64,000 nt of DNA from Laspinema palackyanum D2c (GTDB taxonomy: Bacteria > Cyanobacteriota > Cyanobacteriia > Cyanobacteriales > Laspinemataceae): the NCBI RefSeq assembly GCF_025370875.1, contig NZ_JAMXFD010000027.1, positions 1-64,000 on the forward strand. Direction: 5' to 3'. Below, piece after piece: positions 8,884 to 20,090 of this stretch. The number at the start of each line of letters is the position of its first letter. The stretch's first letter is position 1. Under the pieces are notes generated by a model. It saw only the letters and a program-made list of their open reading frames with translations. It was not told the origin of the DNA and did not search any database. A program made the position numbers and the translations under genes.

Positions 8884-11109
8884 ATGGGCAAAGTAGTCGG
8901 CATTGACCTGGGGACAACAAACTCAGTGGTCGCAGTAATGGAGGGAGGCAAGCCGGTGGTGATTGCCAATGCAGAAGGAACGCGGACAACTCCCTCCGTA
9001 GTCGGTTTTAGCAAAGAAGGGGAACTGCTGGTGGGGCAAATGGCCCGTCGGCAAGCGGTGCTCAATCCCCAAAATACCTTTTATGCCATCAAGCGGTTTA
9101 TGGGACGCCGCTATGCCGAACTTTCCCCGGACTCCAAGCGAGTTCCCTACACCATCCGGCGCGATGACGAGGACAACATCAAAATCAAATGTCCTCGGTT
9201 GAAAAAAGACTTCTCCGCCGAAGAAGTCTCGGCAATGATTTTGCGGAAACTGGTAGACGAAGCCAGCCGCTATTTGGGAGAACCTGTAACCGGCGCAGTG
9301 ATTACGGTTCCGGCTTATTTTAACGATGCTCAAAGACAGGCCACGCGCAACGCGGGACGGATTGCTGGGTTGGATGTGAAGCGAATCATCAATGAACCGA
9401 CAGCCGCCTCCTTAGCCTATGGCTTTGACCAGTTGGATTATAAAACCATTCTCGTCTTTGACTTGGGGGGTGGCACCTTTGACGTTTCCATCCTGGAAGT
9501 CGGGGATGGGGTGTTTGAGGTCAAGTCTACTGCTGGGGATACGCAGTTGGGGGGCAATGATTTTGATAAGAAAATTGTAGACTGGCTGGCGGAGCAATTC
9601 CTCGCCGCAGAAGATGTCGATTTGCGACGCGATCGCCAGAGTTTGCAGCGGTTGATTGAAGCAGCGGAAAAAGCCAAAATTGAACTGTCTGGCGTGCAAG
9701 TCACCGATGTCAACCTGCCCTTTATCACCGCCACGGCAGAAGGACCCAAACACCTCGAAACCAAACTAACGCGATCGCAATTTGAAGCCCTCTGCGGCGA
9801 CCTAATTCGCCGACTTCGCATTCCCCTCAAGCGGGCATTCACCGATGCAGGAATGAGTCCCGCCCAAATCGATGAAGTCGTTCTCGTTGGTGGTTCCACC
9901 CGCATTCCCCTGGTCAAAGAACTGGTCCGCAGCTTAATCGATCGCGAACCCAATCAAAACGTCAACCCCGATGAAGTCGTTGCCGTCGGTGCAGCCATCC
10001 AAGCAGGAATTCTCGCCGGAGAAATCCGCGATGTCCTGCTATTAGACGTCACTCCCCTTTCCGTGGGACTAGAAACCATCGGTGGGGTGATGAAAAAATT
10101 AATTCCCCGCAACACCACCATTCCTGTCCGACGTTCTGATATCTTTTCCACATCAGAGAATAATCAGACCGTCGTAGAAATTCATATCGTCCAAGGGGAA
10201 CGGGAAATGGTGGCCGATAATAAATCCTTGGGACGGTTTAAATTGACCGGAATTCCACCCGCACCTCGGGGAGTTCCCCAAATTCAAGTATCCTTTGATG
10301 TGGATGCCAATGGAATTTTGCAGGTGACGGCCTTAGACCGCATGACCGGGCGTGAGCAGAGTGTGGTCATTCAGGGGGCCTCTACCCTCAGCGAATCGGA
10401 AGTCGTGCGGATGATTCAGGAGGCCGATGAATATGCCCAAGTCGATCGCGAACGCCGGGAACGAGTCGAAAAACGCAACCGAGTCGAGGCATTAGCCTAT
10501 CAAGCAGAACGGCAACTCCGAGAGGCGACCTTGGATTATGGCATCCAATTTGTAGCCCCCCATCGCGGACGGATTGAAACTGCCATCCGAGATCTGCGCC
10601 AGAGTTTAGAACGGGGGGATGAACGGGGAATCGACTTAGCCCAGTCTGACCTTCAAGATGCAGTCTACGAACTCAACCGGGAAATCTATCGGCGCACTCA
10701 AGAGACGGAAGAGGAAGAGAGTATCTTTGGATCAATTCGTCGTGCTTTTACCGACGATCGACCGGAACGAGACTCGGTGAAAGATGATTTCTTTGAGACA
10801 GCCTATCGGCAACCGCGAGAAATCTATCCCGGAGACAGTCGCGGACCCCAATCCCGAGACATCTATTCCGGAGACAGTCGCGGACCCCAATCCCGAGACA
10901 TCTATTCCGGAGACAATCGCGGACCCCAATCCCGAGAAATCTATCCCGGAGACAGTCGCGCCTCCCAACCGCGAGATTTTTATCCCGGAGATAGTCGCGG
11001 ACCCCGACGCCGGGGACGGTCCTCGGTCCCGGGGACGAGTAGCCCAAACCGTTACAATAATCCCTACCAGGATGAAGATTGGGATGACGATGATGAAGAG
11101 TGGTTGTAA
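8884..11109 (+). CDS. dnaK: Hsp70 chaperone DnaK with repeat-rich C-terminus
   Basis: 741-residue Hsp70 that folds client proteins in cycles of ATP hydrolysis driven by J-proteins. The ATPase domain starts [17 protein letters not shown] and carries the [10 protein letters not shown] and VGGSTRIP signatures. The substrate-binding domain follows at about residues 385-610. The tail is unusual: from about residue 649 it has five or more copies of a 13-residue repeat around [13 protein letters not shown], then an Arg/Gly-rich stretch and an acidic end (DDDDEEW). This replaces the usual short EEVD-like tail. Cyanobacteria have several DnaK paralogues. Length and the DnaJ gene immediately downstream resemble the DnaK3 type, but that assignment is tentative. 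Confidence 0.95.
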   Translation: MGKVVGIDLGTTNSVVAVMEGGKPVVIANAEGTRTTPSVVGFSKEGELLVGQMARRQAVLNPQNTFYAIKRFMGRRYAELSPDSKRVPYTIRRDDEDNIKIKCPRLKKDFSAEEVSAMILRKLVDEASRYLGEPVTGAVITVPAYFNDAQRQATRNAGRIAGLDVKRIINEPTAASLAYGFDQLDYKTILVFDLGGGTFDVSILEVGDGVFEVKSTAGDTQLGGNDFDKKIVDWLAEQFLAAEDVDLRRDRQSLQRLIEAAEKAKIELSGVQVTDVNLPFITATAEGPKHLETKLTRSQFEALCGDLIRRLRIPLKRAFTDAGMSPAQIDEVVLVGGSTRIPLVKELVRSLIDREPNQNVNPDEVVAVGAAIQAGILAGEIRDVLLLDVTPLSVGLETIGGVMKKLIPRNTTIPVRRSDIFSTSENNQTVVEIHIVQGEREMVADNKSLGRFKLTGIPPAPRGVPQIQVSFDVDANGILQVTALDRMTGREQSVVIQGASTLSESEVVRMIQEADEYAQVDRERRERVEKRNRVEALAYQAERQLREATLDYGIQFVAPHRGRIETAIRDLRQSLERGDERGIDLAQSDLQDAVYELNREIYRRTQETEEEESIFGSIRRAFTDDRPERDSVKDDFFETAYRQPREIYPGDSRGPQSRDIYSGDSRGPQSRDIYSGDNRGPQSREIYPGDSRASQPRDFYPGDSRGPRRRGRSSVPGTSSPNRYNNPYQDEDWDDDDEEWL
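10829..11010 (+). repeat. 39-bp tandem repeat inside dnaK
   Basis: In-frame repeats of 39 bases encode [13 protein letters not shown]-like units. The first copies are almost identical at the DNA level and later ones diverge ([10 protein letters not shown]). Repeat number may vary between strains. Confidence 0.85.
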
Positions 11110-11289
11110 AATCAAGCGTGCGCGAACGATTTTGGATTGCGATCGCGCTTTGGTGAGGGGAAGCGGGGTTCGGTAGGGTCCCCTCGCGCCGTGGCAGCGG
11201 CAACCCAACCGCAGTCCCCTCCATAACTCCAAGGTCGTCCGTCCATCTAATTGATAACAATCCAAAATCTAACGTCTAAAATCGCGGAT

Positions 11290-12297
11290 ATGCAGAACTG
11301 GCGCAATTATTACGAAATTCTCGGCTTGACGAAAGAATCCTCTACGGAGTCGATTAAAAAAGCCTACCGGCGACTGGCAAGGCAGTATCACCCAGACCTG
11401 AATCCGGGCAATAAAGCCGCCGAGGAAAAATTTAAGGACCTCTCGGAAGCATACGAGGTCCTCTCGGACCCGAACAAACGGGCGCAATATGATGAATTTA
11501 GTCGGTTTTTGGGCAAGAAAGGGTTTAAAGGTCGCGCTGCTGTGCGACCCCCAACTTGGAACAGTCGCAGCAACCCGTTTGCGGCAGGGTCGTCCCCGGA
11601 ACCTCGCAGTTCGAGCAATTTCTCGGAATATGCCAATTTTGACAGTTTTGTAGATGAACTGCTGGGACGTCGGGAAACCCGGACCGCTGGGGTGGGGGTA
11701 GGGACCACGACCACCGCCAGCGATCGCGATGCCTTTCAACCCCGTAGTAGCAAAACGGCTTACACCATTCCGGCGCGTCCTAACCCCCGGGATGTGGAAG
11801 CGCGGCTGACTTTACCCCTGGAAAAAGCCTATACCGGAGGTCGGGAACGGATTCGCCTGGAAGATGGGCGATCGCTGGAAGTGACGATGCCAACTGGAAT
11901 GGTGACGGGTCAACGGATTCGCCTACGCGGTCAAGGCATGAATGGGGGGGATTTGTATTTAAAAATCACCGTTGCCCCCCACGGGTTTTTTAAGGTTGAA
12001 GGTGCAGATATCTACTGTGTACTCCCGATTTCCCCCTGTGAGGCGGTCCTCGGTGGGCCGGTGGAAGTCCCGACCCTCGATGGGTTGGTGAAAATGACGC
12101 TTCCCCCAGGGGTTGGACCGGGTAAACGGTTGCGCCTTGCCAATAAGGGCTATCCCACCGGCGATGGCAAGCGCGGTGACCAACTCGTGGAAATTGTGAT
12201 TTCGGTCCCGAAACAGGTCACGGACCAGGAACGAGAACTCTACGAAAAATTGCGTCAGATTGAAACGTTTAAGCCGCGTCAGGATTTGCTGATTTAG
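11290..12297 (+). CDS. DnaJ-type co-chaperone (class II, no zinc finger)
   Basis: 335 residues from the ATG at 11290. A TTG 39 bases earlier is in frame but less likely. The N-terminal J domain (about residues 5-70) has the HPD tripeptide in YHPDLNPG, which stimulates Hsp70 ATPase activity. A Ser/Arg-rich linker follows. The C-terminal substrate-binding region has [10 protein letters not shown] and the [21 protein letters not shown] block. There are no CxxCxGxG zinc-finger repeats, so this is a CbpA-like class II J protein. It lies 180 bases after dnaK in the same direction and most likely serves that DnaK. A GCGGAGGCA stem-loop follows the gene. Confidence 0.9.
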   Translation: MQNWRNYYEILGLTKESSTESIKKAYRRLARQYHPDLNPGNKAAEEKFKDLSEAYEVLSDPNKRAQYDEFSRFLGKKGFKGRAAVRPPTWNSRSNPFAAGSSPEPRSSSNFSEYANFDSFVDELLGRRETRTAGVGVGTTTTASDRDAFQPRSSKTAYTIPARPNPRDVEARLTLPLEKAYTGGRERIRLEDGRSLEVTMPTGMVTGQRIRLRGQGMNGGDLYLKITVAPHGFFKVEGADIYCVLPISPCEAVLGGPVEVPTLDGLVKMTLPPGVGPGKRLRLANKGYPTGDGKRGDQLVEIVISVPKQVTDQERELYEKLRQIETFKPRQDLLI

Positions 12298-12655
12298 GGA
12301 CAAGAGTGGGTGAGTGCGGAGGCATTTCGTTTGATTGCCTCCGCTGAAAATAGTAGCCTTAAATACAATATGAAACGGCCAGAATTTTTTATAGCATCCC
12401 TGTGAGATAATTTCCTTCAAATCTCTACAATCTTTTGGGTAAAATAGGATAAGCTAATTAATCAAGGGAAAATTTTAACCCATTAAAACGGCTTCAGTTG
12501 GAAAAATGCTAACTTCTACAATCCCCTGAGCTATCAGGACAGAAGAGGCAAATCCCTGGCTGAATTGAAGGGGCCTCAGATCCATCAGGTTTTGCTTTCG
12601 TAAAAATAGCTATCCCTGAGTTGTGGGTACTTGAATCAAGAATAAATATGAGAGT
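12298..12655. other. intergenic region with stem-loop after dnaJ
   Basis: A perfect 9-base stem GCGGAGGCA (12316-12324) with TGCCTCCGC (12336-12344) lies just after the dnaJ-like gene. There is no strong T-run, so it is a weak terminator or an mRNA 3' end stabiliser. No gene seen in the remainder. Confidence 0.45.
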
Positions 12656-12658
12656 GTG

Positions 12659-15505
12659 ATGCGATCGCGATTGTCACCTTACATTGCTGCTGTCTGTTCG
12701 GCTGGCCTGGTTATAGCCGGAGTTTGGGCCCTGGCTCAGTCGGAAATTGAACGCAACCGTCAGCAAATTCGCACGGACGTCTTGCTCCAACTCAGTACCA
12801 AGCGCGCTAGACTCGAAAGCGCCTTAAACTCCCGACTGTTTATTACTCGGGGTCTGCTTGCCTACGTTTCCAACCATCCCTATGTTACCCCTCAACAATT
12901 TGAGCGCCTTGCCCAAGTCATGATCTCCGAGCAAACGGGGATTTTGAATATTCAGTTGGCTAAAGATAATATTATTAGTCATCTTTATCCGTTAGAGGGT
13001 CATGAACGCGCCCTGGGCCTCAACCTCCTGGAATATTACACCTCTCAAGACATTGTCCGACAAAGTATCGAGAGTAAAAGTACCCTCGTTGCCGGTCCGA
13101 CACCGTTAGTTCAGGGGGGTAGGGCATTAATTAGTCGCACTCCCATTTTTCTGAATTCCCCGAATAGTCCCGGTGAGGGTGATTACTGGGGTCTGGTGGC
13201 CATTATCATTGATCCGGAGGTCATTTTCACCGATGCTAAACTCCTGCCCATAAACAAGGCGATCGCCACGCCTCCCCGAGGCAAGCGCGGCCTGAGTCCA
13301 TCTCCCTTCCATACTCCCATTCCCGTCGAGTACGCCATTCGCGGACAAGATGGGTTAGGGTCCGAAGGGGCGGTATTTTTCGGAAATCCAGACCTGTTTA
13401 ATCACAACCCGGTTCTCCTGGATGTTTCCTTACCCAACGGGTCCTGGCAAATGGCCGCCATCCCCTTGGGCGGATGGCCCGTGAGTAGACCCCTGGGCTG
13501 GTTATACTCCCTCGGCGGCTTTTTAGCCTTCTCCTGTGGATTATCTACCTTTATCTGGGTCAGAAAACCTTGGGAAATGCAGTTAGCGGTGGAACGGGCC
13601 ACCTTTGCCCTCCAGAAGAGTCAGGAACGGTATGCGATCGCCGTTGCCGGGGCTAATGATGGGATATGGGACTGGGATTTGAACACCCAAGAAATCTATT
13701 TTTCCCCCCGATGGAAGTCGGCGATCGGGGTTCATCCCGACGAAATCGGGTCCAATCCCGATGAATGGTTCAGTCGCATTCACCCCGATGACTTGGAACG
13801 AGTCGAAGCGGATATCAAGGCCCACTTAAAAGGACGGAGCCCTCACTTACAAACGGAATATCGCATCTTGCATAAAAATGGGTCCTACCTCTGGATGCTG
13901 GTGCGGGGAATGGCGGTTCGGGATGCTGATGGCAACCCCTATCGGTTTGCCGGGTCCCAAACCGATATTACCGATCGCCAACGGGCGCGAGAGGCCCTGC
14001 GCGTCTCTCAGGAAAAGTTTTCTAAAGCCTTTCGCGCCTCTCCCGATGCGATCGCCATTACCACCCTCGCAGAAGGCCGTTATATTGAAGTGAACGATCG
14101 CTTCCTAGAAATGTCCGGCTTTGAGTGGGCTGAAGTCATCGGCAAAAACTCGACGGACTTGAATATTTGGGTCTATGAATCCGAACAAAAAGCCTGTATT
14201 GATGAATTACAAACCTCCGGTCGAGTCATTGATCGCGAAATCCACTTTAGAATGAAATTCGGGTCCATTCGCATCGGCTTATTCTGTGCCGAATCTATTG
14301 TCTTAGAAGGAGTTCCCTGTATCGTTTCCATCACCCGGGATATCACGGAACGCAAAGAGTATGAAGAAAAATTATACCATACAACCTCGGAACTGCAAGC
14401 CATTTTTAAAGCCCTGCCCGATTTATACTTTAAACTCGATCACCAGGCCACAATTTTAGATTATCAAGCCGGAAAATTATCTGACCTTTACCGGCCTCCG
14501 GAACAATTTCTGGGGCGTACAATTCATGAAGTCCTCCCCTCAGATGTCAGTCAAACCTTTATAGAAGCCCTGGATGAAGTTAAAGCCAATCGCAATTTAG
14601 TCTATCGAGAATACGCCTTAACCGTCAACGATCGCCTCAAATACTTTGAAGCCCGACTTCTCCCCCTGCTGGAAAACCAAACCATCGTGATCGTCCGAGA
14701 CATTACCAGTCGCAAACAAGCGGAACTCATGCTATACCAGGCCAAAGAAGCTGCCGAAGCTGCTAACGAAGCCAAAAGTATGTTTTTGGCCAACATGAGC
14801 CATGAACTACGAACCCCGCTCAATGCGATCGTCGGCTATAGTGAAATCCTCGAAGAAGAAGCCGAAGACGTCGGCATCCCCGATTTTATTCCCGACCTCA
14901 AAAAGATTCAGTTTGCCGGAAAGCATCTCTTGAGCTTGATTAATGATATTCTCGATCTCTCCAAAATTGAAGCCGGTAAAATGGATATTTACCTCGAAAC
15001 CTTTGAGATCGCCCCAGTAATCGAGACAGCAGTGGCGACGATTCACCCCTTAGTCCAGAAAAATGGAAATCACCTCCAGGTTGACTATCCCCCGGATCTG
15101 GGCCAAATGTATTCCGATTTAAACAAAGTTCGGCAAGTGCTGTTGAATTTATTAAGCAACGCTGCTAAATTTACCGAAAATGGGACCATTACCTTGGAAG
15201 TGAGACGGATTCCCCACCGGGGATTTCCCCCCGAACCTCCCTTGGACTGGATTGAGTTTCGCGTGATTGATACTGGAATTGGGATGACATCAGACCAGAT
15301 CAAGCAGATTTTTAATGCCTTTACTCAGGCTGACCCCAGTACGACCCGCAAGTATGGGGGAACCGGCTTGGGACTGGCGATCGGTCAGCGATTTTGTCAG
15401 ATGATAGGAGGGGCGATCGCAGTTTCTAGCGAACTCGGTTCGGGCTCGACTTTTACGGTCCGTCTGCCTTACCGCTTTCACTTTCCCGCTAACCTAATGG
15501 AGTAA
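12659..15505 (+). CDS. CHASE-PAS sensor histidine kinase
   Basis: 948 residues from the ATG at 12659; a GTG lies one codon upstream. Layout: N-terminal membrane helix (residues 10-28), extracytoplasmic CHASE-type sensor domain (about 50-260), a second membrane helix (about 285-305), then three PAS/PAC units (about 320-445, 455-570 and 575-695). The HisKA domain has the phospho-acceptor His at about residue 715 ([11 protein letters not shown]). An HATPase_c domain with GTGLGLAI ends the protein. There is no receiver domain, so the partner response regulator must be another protein. It is a membrane sensor whose ligand cannot be read from the sequence. Confidence 0.9.
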   Translation: MRSRLSPYIAAVCSAGLVIAGVWALAQSEIERNRQQIRTDVLLQLSTKRARLESALNSRLFITRGLLAYVSNHPYVTPQQFERLAQVMISEQTGILNIQLAKDNIISHLYPLEGHERALGLNLLEYYTSQDIVRQSIESKSTLVAGPTPLVQGGRALISRTPIFLNSPNSPGEGDYWGLVAIIIDPEVIFTDAKLLPINKAIATPPRGKRGLSPSPFHTPIPVEYAIRGQDGLGSEGAVFFGNPDLFNHNPVLLDVSLPNGSWQMAAIPLGGWPVSRPLGWLYSLGGFLAFSCGLSTFIWVRKPWEMQLAVERATFALQKSQERYAIAVAGANDGIWDWDLNTQEIYFSPRWKSAIGVHPDEIGSNPDEWFSRIHPDDLERVEADIKAHLKGRSPHLQTEYRILHKNGSYLWMLVRGMAVRDADGNPYRFAGSQTDITDRQRAREALRVSQEKFSKAFRASPDAIAITTLAEGRYIEVNDRFLEMSGFEWAEVIGKNSTDLNIWVYESEQKACIDELQTSGRVIDREIHFRMKFGSIRIGLFCAESIVLEGVPCIVSITRDITERKEYEEKLYHTTSELQAIFKALPDLYFKLDHQATILDYQAGKLSDLYRPPEQFLGRTIHEVLPSDVSQTFIEALDEVKANRNLVYREYALTVNDRLKYFEARLLPLLENQTIVIVRDITSRKQAELMLYQAKEAAEAANEAKSMFLANMSHELRTPLNAIVGYSEILEEEAEDVGIPDFIPDLKKIQFAGKHLLSLINDILDLSKIEAGKMDIYLETFEIAPVIETAVATIHPLVQKNGNHLQVDYPPDLGQMYSDLNKVRQVLLNLLSNAAKFTENGTITLEVRRIPHRGFPPEPPLDWIEFRVIDTGIGMTSDQIKQIFNAFTQADPSTTRKYGGTGLGLAIGQRFCQMIGGAIAVSSELGSGSTFTVRLPYRFHFPANLME

Positions 15506-15870
15506 CACAACCACCCCAAATCGCTCACGAGTTCAGGCATTGTTTTGAAAAGTATCCAGTGGAGGGAGCGCAGGATGATAGGGTTGAAAACCCAGTTCAG
15601 GTTACGAAAAGAAAGTAGGCGTATAGCACTTCCCCTTGCCAAGACGAGCAAGGGGCAGATTGAGGTGACCCGACTGATAATAAATCTGATTGTCAAACAC
15701 CTACTTGATTTACTTTACACTTTAGCCCGCCTGCGCGGGCTAATTCCGTATAGACCCACCCTTGAGGGTGCGGCTGTTTGCTCTGTAGAACTCCTAGGCT
15801 GCAACCCGGTAACCCCAGGGTTCCACTACAGCCGAGTAGTTTCTGGGTCAGTATAGGGAGGACTGCGATC
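15506..15870. other. leader with three stem-loops before the hybrid kinase
   Basis: Three compact hairpins lie in tandem: AGCCCGC/GCGGGCT (15724-15741), CACCC/GGGTG (15757-15770), and CTGTAG/CTACAG (15783-15831) enclosing AACCC/GGGTT. They end about 40 bases before the GTG start. They could be a structured 5' leader of the next gene or merely intergenic palindromes. No known riboswitch class was recognised. Confidence 0.4.
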
Positions 15871-18012
15871 GTGCTTTACCCAGAACAGGACCGGCTTACC
15901 CTAGATTCAACCTTAGCAGATTTACCTTCCCATGATTTTCAAGTTCCCGCCTCTACCCTAGGACAGGTGGTCAGCCATGCTTTTCAAACTCACCCGGAGT
16001 TACCCGGCGTGATGATTATCTCCGATGAACAACCCCTCGGCATCATTTCCCGCCGAAAATTTTTTGAATGGCTCAGTCGTCCCTACGGATTAGAAATTTA
16101 TCTCAAACGTCCCATCTCCGTCCTGTGGACCACCATCCAAGCGGTGGAAATCAAATCTGGCATCTATTCCCCGACCCTGCATCTCCCCGCCTCCTGTAAA
16201 ATCCACCAAGCGGTTGATATTGCCCTAGCCCGTGACCCCCACCAAGCCTACGAACCGATCGCCCTGGTCCTTCCCAATGGACAAGTGCGATTTTTAGATT
16301 TGCATATTCTCTTAGTCGCTCACTCTCGCCTCTTCCAACTGGCGAATCAAACCATTGAAGAGAAAAAAGATGCGGCGATCGCCGCCAACCGCGCTAAAAG
16401 TCAATTTTTAGCCAACATGAGTCATGAACTGCGGACCCCGCTCAATGCCATCCTCGGTTACAGTGAAATGTTACAAGAAGATGCCGAAGATATGGGTCAA
16501 GAAGACTTAAGCTTGGACCTTCAAAAAATTCACGGCGCTGGAAAGCATTTACTCGGGATTATCAATGATATCCTCGACCTGTCTAAAATTGAGGCGGGTC
16601 GCATGGAACTGTACTTAGAACCCTTCGATATTGAATCCACTCTCCAGGAAGTGGTCAGTACCATCCAACCCCTAATCGAAAAAAATAGCAATCAGATGGC
16701 GGTCCGATTTGCGGCGAAACTTGGCTCAATGTGGGCTGACTTAACCAAAGTTAGACAAAATTTATTTAACCTGCTCTCCAATGCCGCCAAATTTACAGAA
16801 AATGGCACGATTTCCCTGGAAGTCACCCGCATCCCCAACCCCCAACCCCAAGATTCCCCCGAGGCGGTCCTCCGTGCAGTCCTCGCACAACCACAGGATT
16901 CGGCTTTTGTAACCCCGGGAGTTCCTCTCTCTGAATCCGATTGGATTTGCTTTAAAATCAAGGATACGGGAATTGGCATGACACCGGAGCAAATCAGTCG
17001 ATTATTTGAGGCGTTTAATCAAGCGGATGCCTCCACCACCCGCAAGTATGGCGGGACGGGTCTCGGGTTGGCGATCGCCAAGCGCTTCTGTGAGATGATG
17101 GGGGGTGATGTTATGGTCACCAGTCGTGAGGGGGAAGGCTCTACCTTTACCATGCTCCTTCCGGCACAAGTTAAAACCCTCCCCAATGTAGAACAGGACT
17201 CGTCCTCCACTGACTTAGATGCACTCCCAGAGACGGCAAAAACTATTTTGGTGATTGATGATGACCCGACGGTTCATGACCTGATGCAGCGGTTTTTGAC
17301 TAAAGAAGGCTGGAGGGTGGCAGTCGCCTCCTCGGGCGATCGGGGACTAGAACTCGCCAAGGAACTCCACCCCGATGCGATTACCCTAGATGTGATGATG
17401 CCTCATCAAGATGGCTGGTCTGTTCTGTGCGCCCTCAAAGCAGACTCAGAACTCGCGGATATCCCCACCATCGTTCTCACTATGATGGATAATAAGCCAA
17501 TGGGGATGGCTCTAGGCGCTTCCGATTACATGACTAAACCCATCGATCGCCATCGCTTGATTGCATTATTGCATAAGTATCAGCAACGCCAAGAAGAATC
17601 CTCCCCAGACACTCCTCCTGTGGAATCGATACTAATTGTGGAGGATGATCCGGCGACTCGGGAACTCCTCAAGCGTGTCCTAGAACACCAAGGCTGGAAA
17701 ACCTTTGTGGCAGAGAATGGTCGTCGCGGTTTAGAGGCGATCGCCGCTCATCCCCCGGATTTAATTTTACTCGATTTAATGATGCCAGAAATGGATGGAT
17801 TTGAGTTTTTAAATGCGTTAAAACAATATCCGCACGGGCGATCGATCCCCGTCGTCGTCATGACCGCCAAAGATATTACTCCCCAAGAGTATCTACAACT
17901 CAAAGGCTCAGTCCAAACCATCCTCCAAAAACAAGGATTAAGTTTTGAGCGACTCTGCACCGAAATTCGCACCATGATCGCCGAAGCTTGTCGCCCTCAA
18001 AAGGTGGGATGA
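15871..18012 (+). CDS. hybrid histidine kinase with two receiver domains
   Basis: 713 residues from the GTG at 15871, chosen because GGGAGGA sits about 8 bases upstream and the longer frame begins in non-conserved sequence. The N-terminal 160 residues are a soluble CBS-like regulatory module. HisKA has the phospho-acceptor His185 ([11 protein letters not shown]), HATPase_c carries [12 protein letters not shown], and two receiver domains follow at about 460-570 (ILVIDDDP...LDVMMP) and 585-700 (ILIVEDDP...LDLMMP). No membrane helix is visible, so it is cytoplasmic. It lies 365 bases after the CHASE kinase in the same direction. Phosphorelay between the two is possible but unproven. Confidence 0.9.
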   Translation: MLYPEQDRLTLDSTLADLPSHDFQVPASTLGQVVSHAFQTHPELPGVMIISDEQPLGIISRRKFFEWLSRPYGLEIYLKRPISVLWTTIQAVEIKSGIYSPTLHLPASCKIHQAVDIALARDPHQAYEPIALVLPNGQVRFLDLHILLVAHSRLFQLANQTIEEKKDAAIAANRAKSQFLANMSHELRTPLNAILGYSEMLQEDAEDMGQEDLSLDLQKIHGAGKHLLGIINDILDLSKIEAGRMELYLEPFDIESTLQEVVSTIQPLIEKNSNQMAVRFAAKLGSMWADLTKVRQNLFNLLSNAAKFTENGTISLEVTRIPNPQPQDSPEAVLRAVLAQPQDSAFVTPGVPLSESDWICFKIKDTGIGMTPEQISRLFEAFNQADASTTRKYGGTGLGLAIAKRFCEMMGGDVMVTSREGEGSTFTMLLPAQVKTLPNVEQDSSSTDLDALPETAKTILVIDDDPTVHDLMQRFLTKEGWRVAVASSGDRGLELAKELHPDAITLDVMMPHQDGWSVLCALKADSELADIPTIVLTMMDNKPMGMALGASDYMTKPIDRHRLIALLHKYQQRQEESSPDTPPVESILIVEDDPATRELLKRVLEHQGWKTFVAENGRRGLEAIAAHPPDLILLDLMMPEMDGFEFLNALKQYPHGRSIPVVVMTAKDITPQEYLQLKGSVQTILQKQGLSFERLCTEIRTMIAEACRPQKVG

Positions 18013-18084
18013 ACCCCTCACTTTTTGGGGTCCGTTCCTCCCCCTAGGCGCGGCCAAAAAAGATAGGTGAGGGGTATTGCCTTT

Positions 18085-18261
18085 CTTGACTGGGTGCGAT
18101 ATTATATTCATAATGGGATGGTGACTCTAATAATATTTTGGCAAAGCCTCCCATTATAAATATAACTTTATCAAAGTCAATCCCGCTTGTCAACAGATTT
18201 CCCCCCTTTTTTAGCAAAAAATCTAAATCTCCGTGAAAATCAGTGAAATCAGTGGTTAAAA
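18085..18261. repeat. 177-bp direct repeat, left copy
   Basis: This segment recurs at 18876-19052 with about ten mismatches. Its first 95 bases form an imperfect inverted repeat: TTGACTgGGT...ATAATGGGA pairs with TCCCATTAT...AAAGTCAA around a roughly 30-base loop. It ends 17 bases before the Uma2 gene start. Confidence 0.9.
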
Positions 18262-18278
18262 ATCCAGAATAAATCTAC

Positions 18279-18854
18279 ATGACTTCAGAACCGATTGTTT
18301 TAAACCTAAAAACCGTCAACCTCAGCGACGACCAATTTTATCAACTCTGCCAAATCAATGAAAATTGGCGACTGGAAGAAACCGCCCAAGGAGAATTACT
18401 CATCATGCCACCAGTGGGAGGAATCAGCGGCATTCGAGAGTCTGATTTGAACGCCAATGTCGTAATTTGGAACCGTCAAAGTCAACTAGGAAAAGTCTTT
18501 AGTTCATCGACAATATTCATCTTACCCCAGGGAGGTAAAAGGTCCCCGGATGTTGCTTGGGTGGAGAATGCGCGCTGGGAATCTCTCACCCAGGAACAAC
18601 AGGAAAAATTTGTCCCTATATGTCCCGATTTTGTCATAGAACTGAGGTCTCGTAGCGACTCATTAAAGCAACTGCAAGACAAAATGCAGGAATATCTTAA
18701 CAGTGGGTTAAAATTAGGCTGGCTAATTAATCCACAAACCCAACAAGTCGAGATTTATCGCCCTACTCAACCCGTAGAAACCGTCCCACTTCCCACTCGC
18801 TTATCTGGCGAAAACGTCTTACCAGGATTCACCTTAGACTTGCCGCTATTTTAA
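18279..18854 (+). CDS. Uma2 family (DUF820) putative endonuclease
   Basis: 191 residues of the Uma2/DUF820 family, very abundant in cyanobacteria, with a predicted PD-(D/E)XK nuclease fold. Visible marks are the N-terminal ENWRLEETAQGELLIMPP block, then RSPDVAWVENARW with the acidic residue of the active site, then FVIELRSRSDSL with the E-x-R/K position, and a C-terminal GWLINPQTQQVEIYRP segment. The biological role of the family is unsettled. The gene is precisely bracketed by 177-bp direct repeats, which suggests it arrived or duplicated as a unit. Confidence 0.85.
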   Translation: MTSEPIVLNLKTVNLSDDQFYQLCQINENWRLEETAQGELLIMPPVGGISGIRESDLNANVVIWNRQSQLGKVFSSSTIFILPQGGKRSPDVAWVENARWESLTQEQQEKFVPICPDFVIELRSRSDSLKQLQDKMQEYLNSGLKLGWLINPQTQQVEIYRPTQPVETVPLPTRLSGENVLPGFTLDLPLF

Positions 18855-18875
18855 TGTAAAGGGGGGATTGACTTG

Positions 18876-19052
18876 CTTGACTTTGTGCAATATTATATTC
18901 ATAATGGGATGTTGACTTTAATAATATTTTGGCAAAGCCTCCCATTATAAATATAAATTTATCAAAGTCAACCCCGCTTGTCAACAGATTTCCCCCCTTT
19001 TTTAGCAAAAAATCTGTGTCTCCGTGAAAATCAGTGAAATCAGTGGTTAAAA
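18876..19052. repeat. 177-bp direct repeat, right copy
   Basis: Same orientation as the copy at 18085-18261, offset by exactly 791 bases without indels. The inverted-repeat core is better preserved here: TTGACTTTG near 18877 pairs with CAAAGTCAA near 18970, and ATAATGGGA with TCCCATTAT. It begins 21 bases after the Uma2 stop codon. Confidence 0.9.
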
Positions 19053-19073
19053 CTCCATCGCCAATCCTCAAAA

Positions 19074-19109
19074 AAAAGATGCCTCCCACGAACAGGAGAC
19101 ATCTTTTTT
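19074..19109 (-). terminator. rho-independent terminator of the sigma factor gene
   Basis: AAAAAAGATG-CTCC pairs with GGAG-CATCTTTTTT, giving T-runs on both strands. It sits 25 bases beyond the stop of the minus-strand sigma gene and could act in both directions. Confidence 0.8.
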
Positions 19110-19133
19110 CAACTCAACCCAACGGAAACCCGA

Positions 19134-20090
19134 TTAGCTGGCAACATATTCATTCATATCCGCTTTGCGCTTGCGGAGTTTGGTGAGAGCTTCCCGTTCA
19201 ATTTGGCGGACACGCTCACGACTAATATTGAGCCGATCGCCTATCTTAGAGAGAGTCATCGCTTGTCCATCTTCCAACCCAAACCGTAAAGCAATCACCT
19301 CACGCTGCTGAGTGGTTAACTCCGCCATCAATTTTTCTAAATCAGCTCGCATTGCCGAATGGGTGGCAAAATCTTCCGGAGAGGGTCCGGTATCTTCCAA
19401 CAACTCACTCAGTTCTGTATCATGATTATCCCCCACCCGCAAATCTAGGGAGAGGGGATGTCTAGCGCGTTCCATATACTCGCGAATTTGCTTCGGAGTG
19501 AGTTCTAATTCTGCCGCTAACTCGCCAATCGTGGCAGTGCGTCCGAGTTGCTGAGATAATTCCCGAGATGCTTTCTTGATTTTGTTAAGTTTTTCAGTAA
19601 TGTGAATGGGGAGGCGAATCGTGCGGCCCTTTTCCGCGATCGCCCGAGTAATGGCCTGACGGATCCACCAATAGGCATAAGTGGAAAAGCGATACCCTTT
19701 CGTGGGGTCAAATTTCTCCACCCCACGCTGCATTCCGATGGTTCCTTCCTGGATTAAGTCGAGTAAATCGACATTGCGTTTAATATATTTTTTGGCAACA
19801 GACACCACCAGGCGCAAATTCGCTTCCACCATCTTGCGCTTGGCGGTTTCACCTTGTTCGATCGCCTGTTGCAACTCAACTAAAGATAACCCTGCCGCTT
19901 GTGACCATTCTACATCCGTCGGTTCATGACCGAACTGTTCGGTGAGGGTCTCTTTCATCTCATGCAACAGGCTCAATTGCTGAACCTGCTTACCCAATAT
20001 AATCTCCTGCTCGTGGGTCAGCAGGGGAACTCGGCCAATTTCTCGCAGGTAAGTGCGAACTAAGTCTGTAGAAGTTTGAGCAGTCTTCAT
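19134..20090 (-). CDS. group 2 RNA polymerase sigma factor (sigma-70 family)
   Basis: 318 residues of the SigA-related group 2 sigma factors typical of cyanobacteria. Region 1.2 is [18 protein letters not shown] (near the start). Region 2 has the core-binding and -10 recognition block [14 protein letters not shown]. Region 3 follows. Region 4 ends with the helix-turn-helix [21 protein letters not shown], which reads the -35 element. The short N-terminus lacking region 1.1 separates it from the essential SigA, which is longer. Group 2 factors adjust transcription under light, nitrogen or stress changes. Which letter (SigB/C/D/E) it corresponds to was not determined. Confidence 0.92.
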   Translation of the reverse strand: MKTAQTSTDLVRTYLREIGRVPLLTHEQEIILGKQVQQLSLLHEMKETLTEQFGHEPTDVEWSQAAGLSLVELQQAIEQGETAKRKMVEANLRLVVSVAKKYIKRNVDLLDLIQEGTIGMQRGVEKFDPTKGYRFSTYAYWWIRQAITRAIAEKGRTIRLPIHITEKLNKIKKASRELSQQLGRTATIGELAAELELTPKQIREYMERARHPLSLDLRVGDNHDTELSELLEDTGPSPEDFATHSAMRADLEKLMAELTTQQREVIALRFGLEDGQAMTLSKIGDRLNISRERVRQIEREALTKLRKRKADMNEYVAS

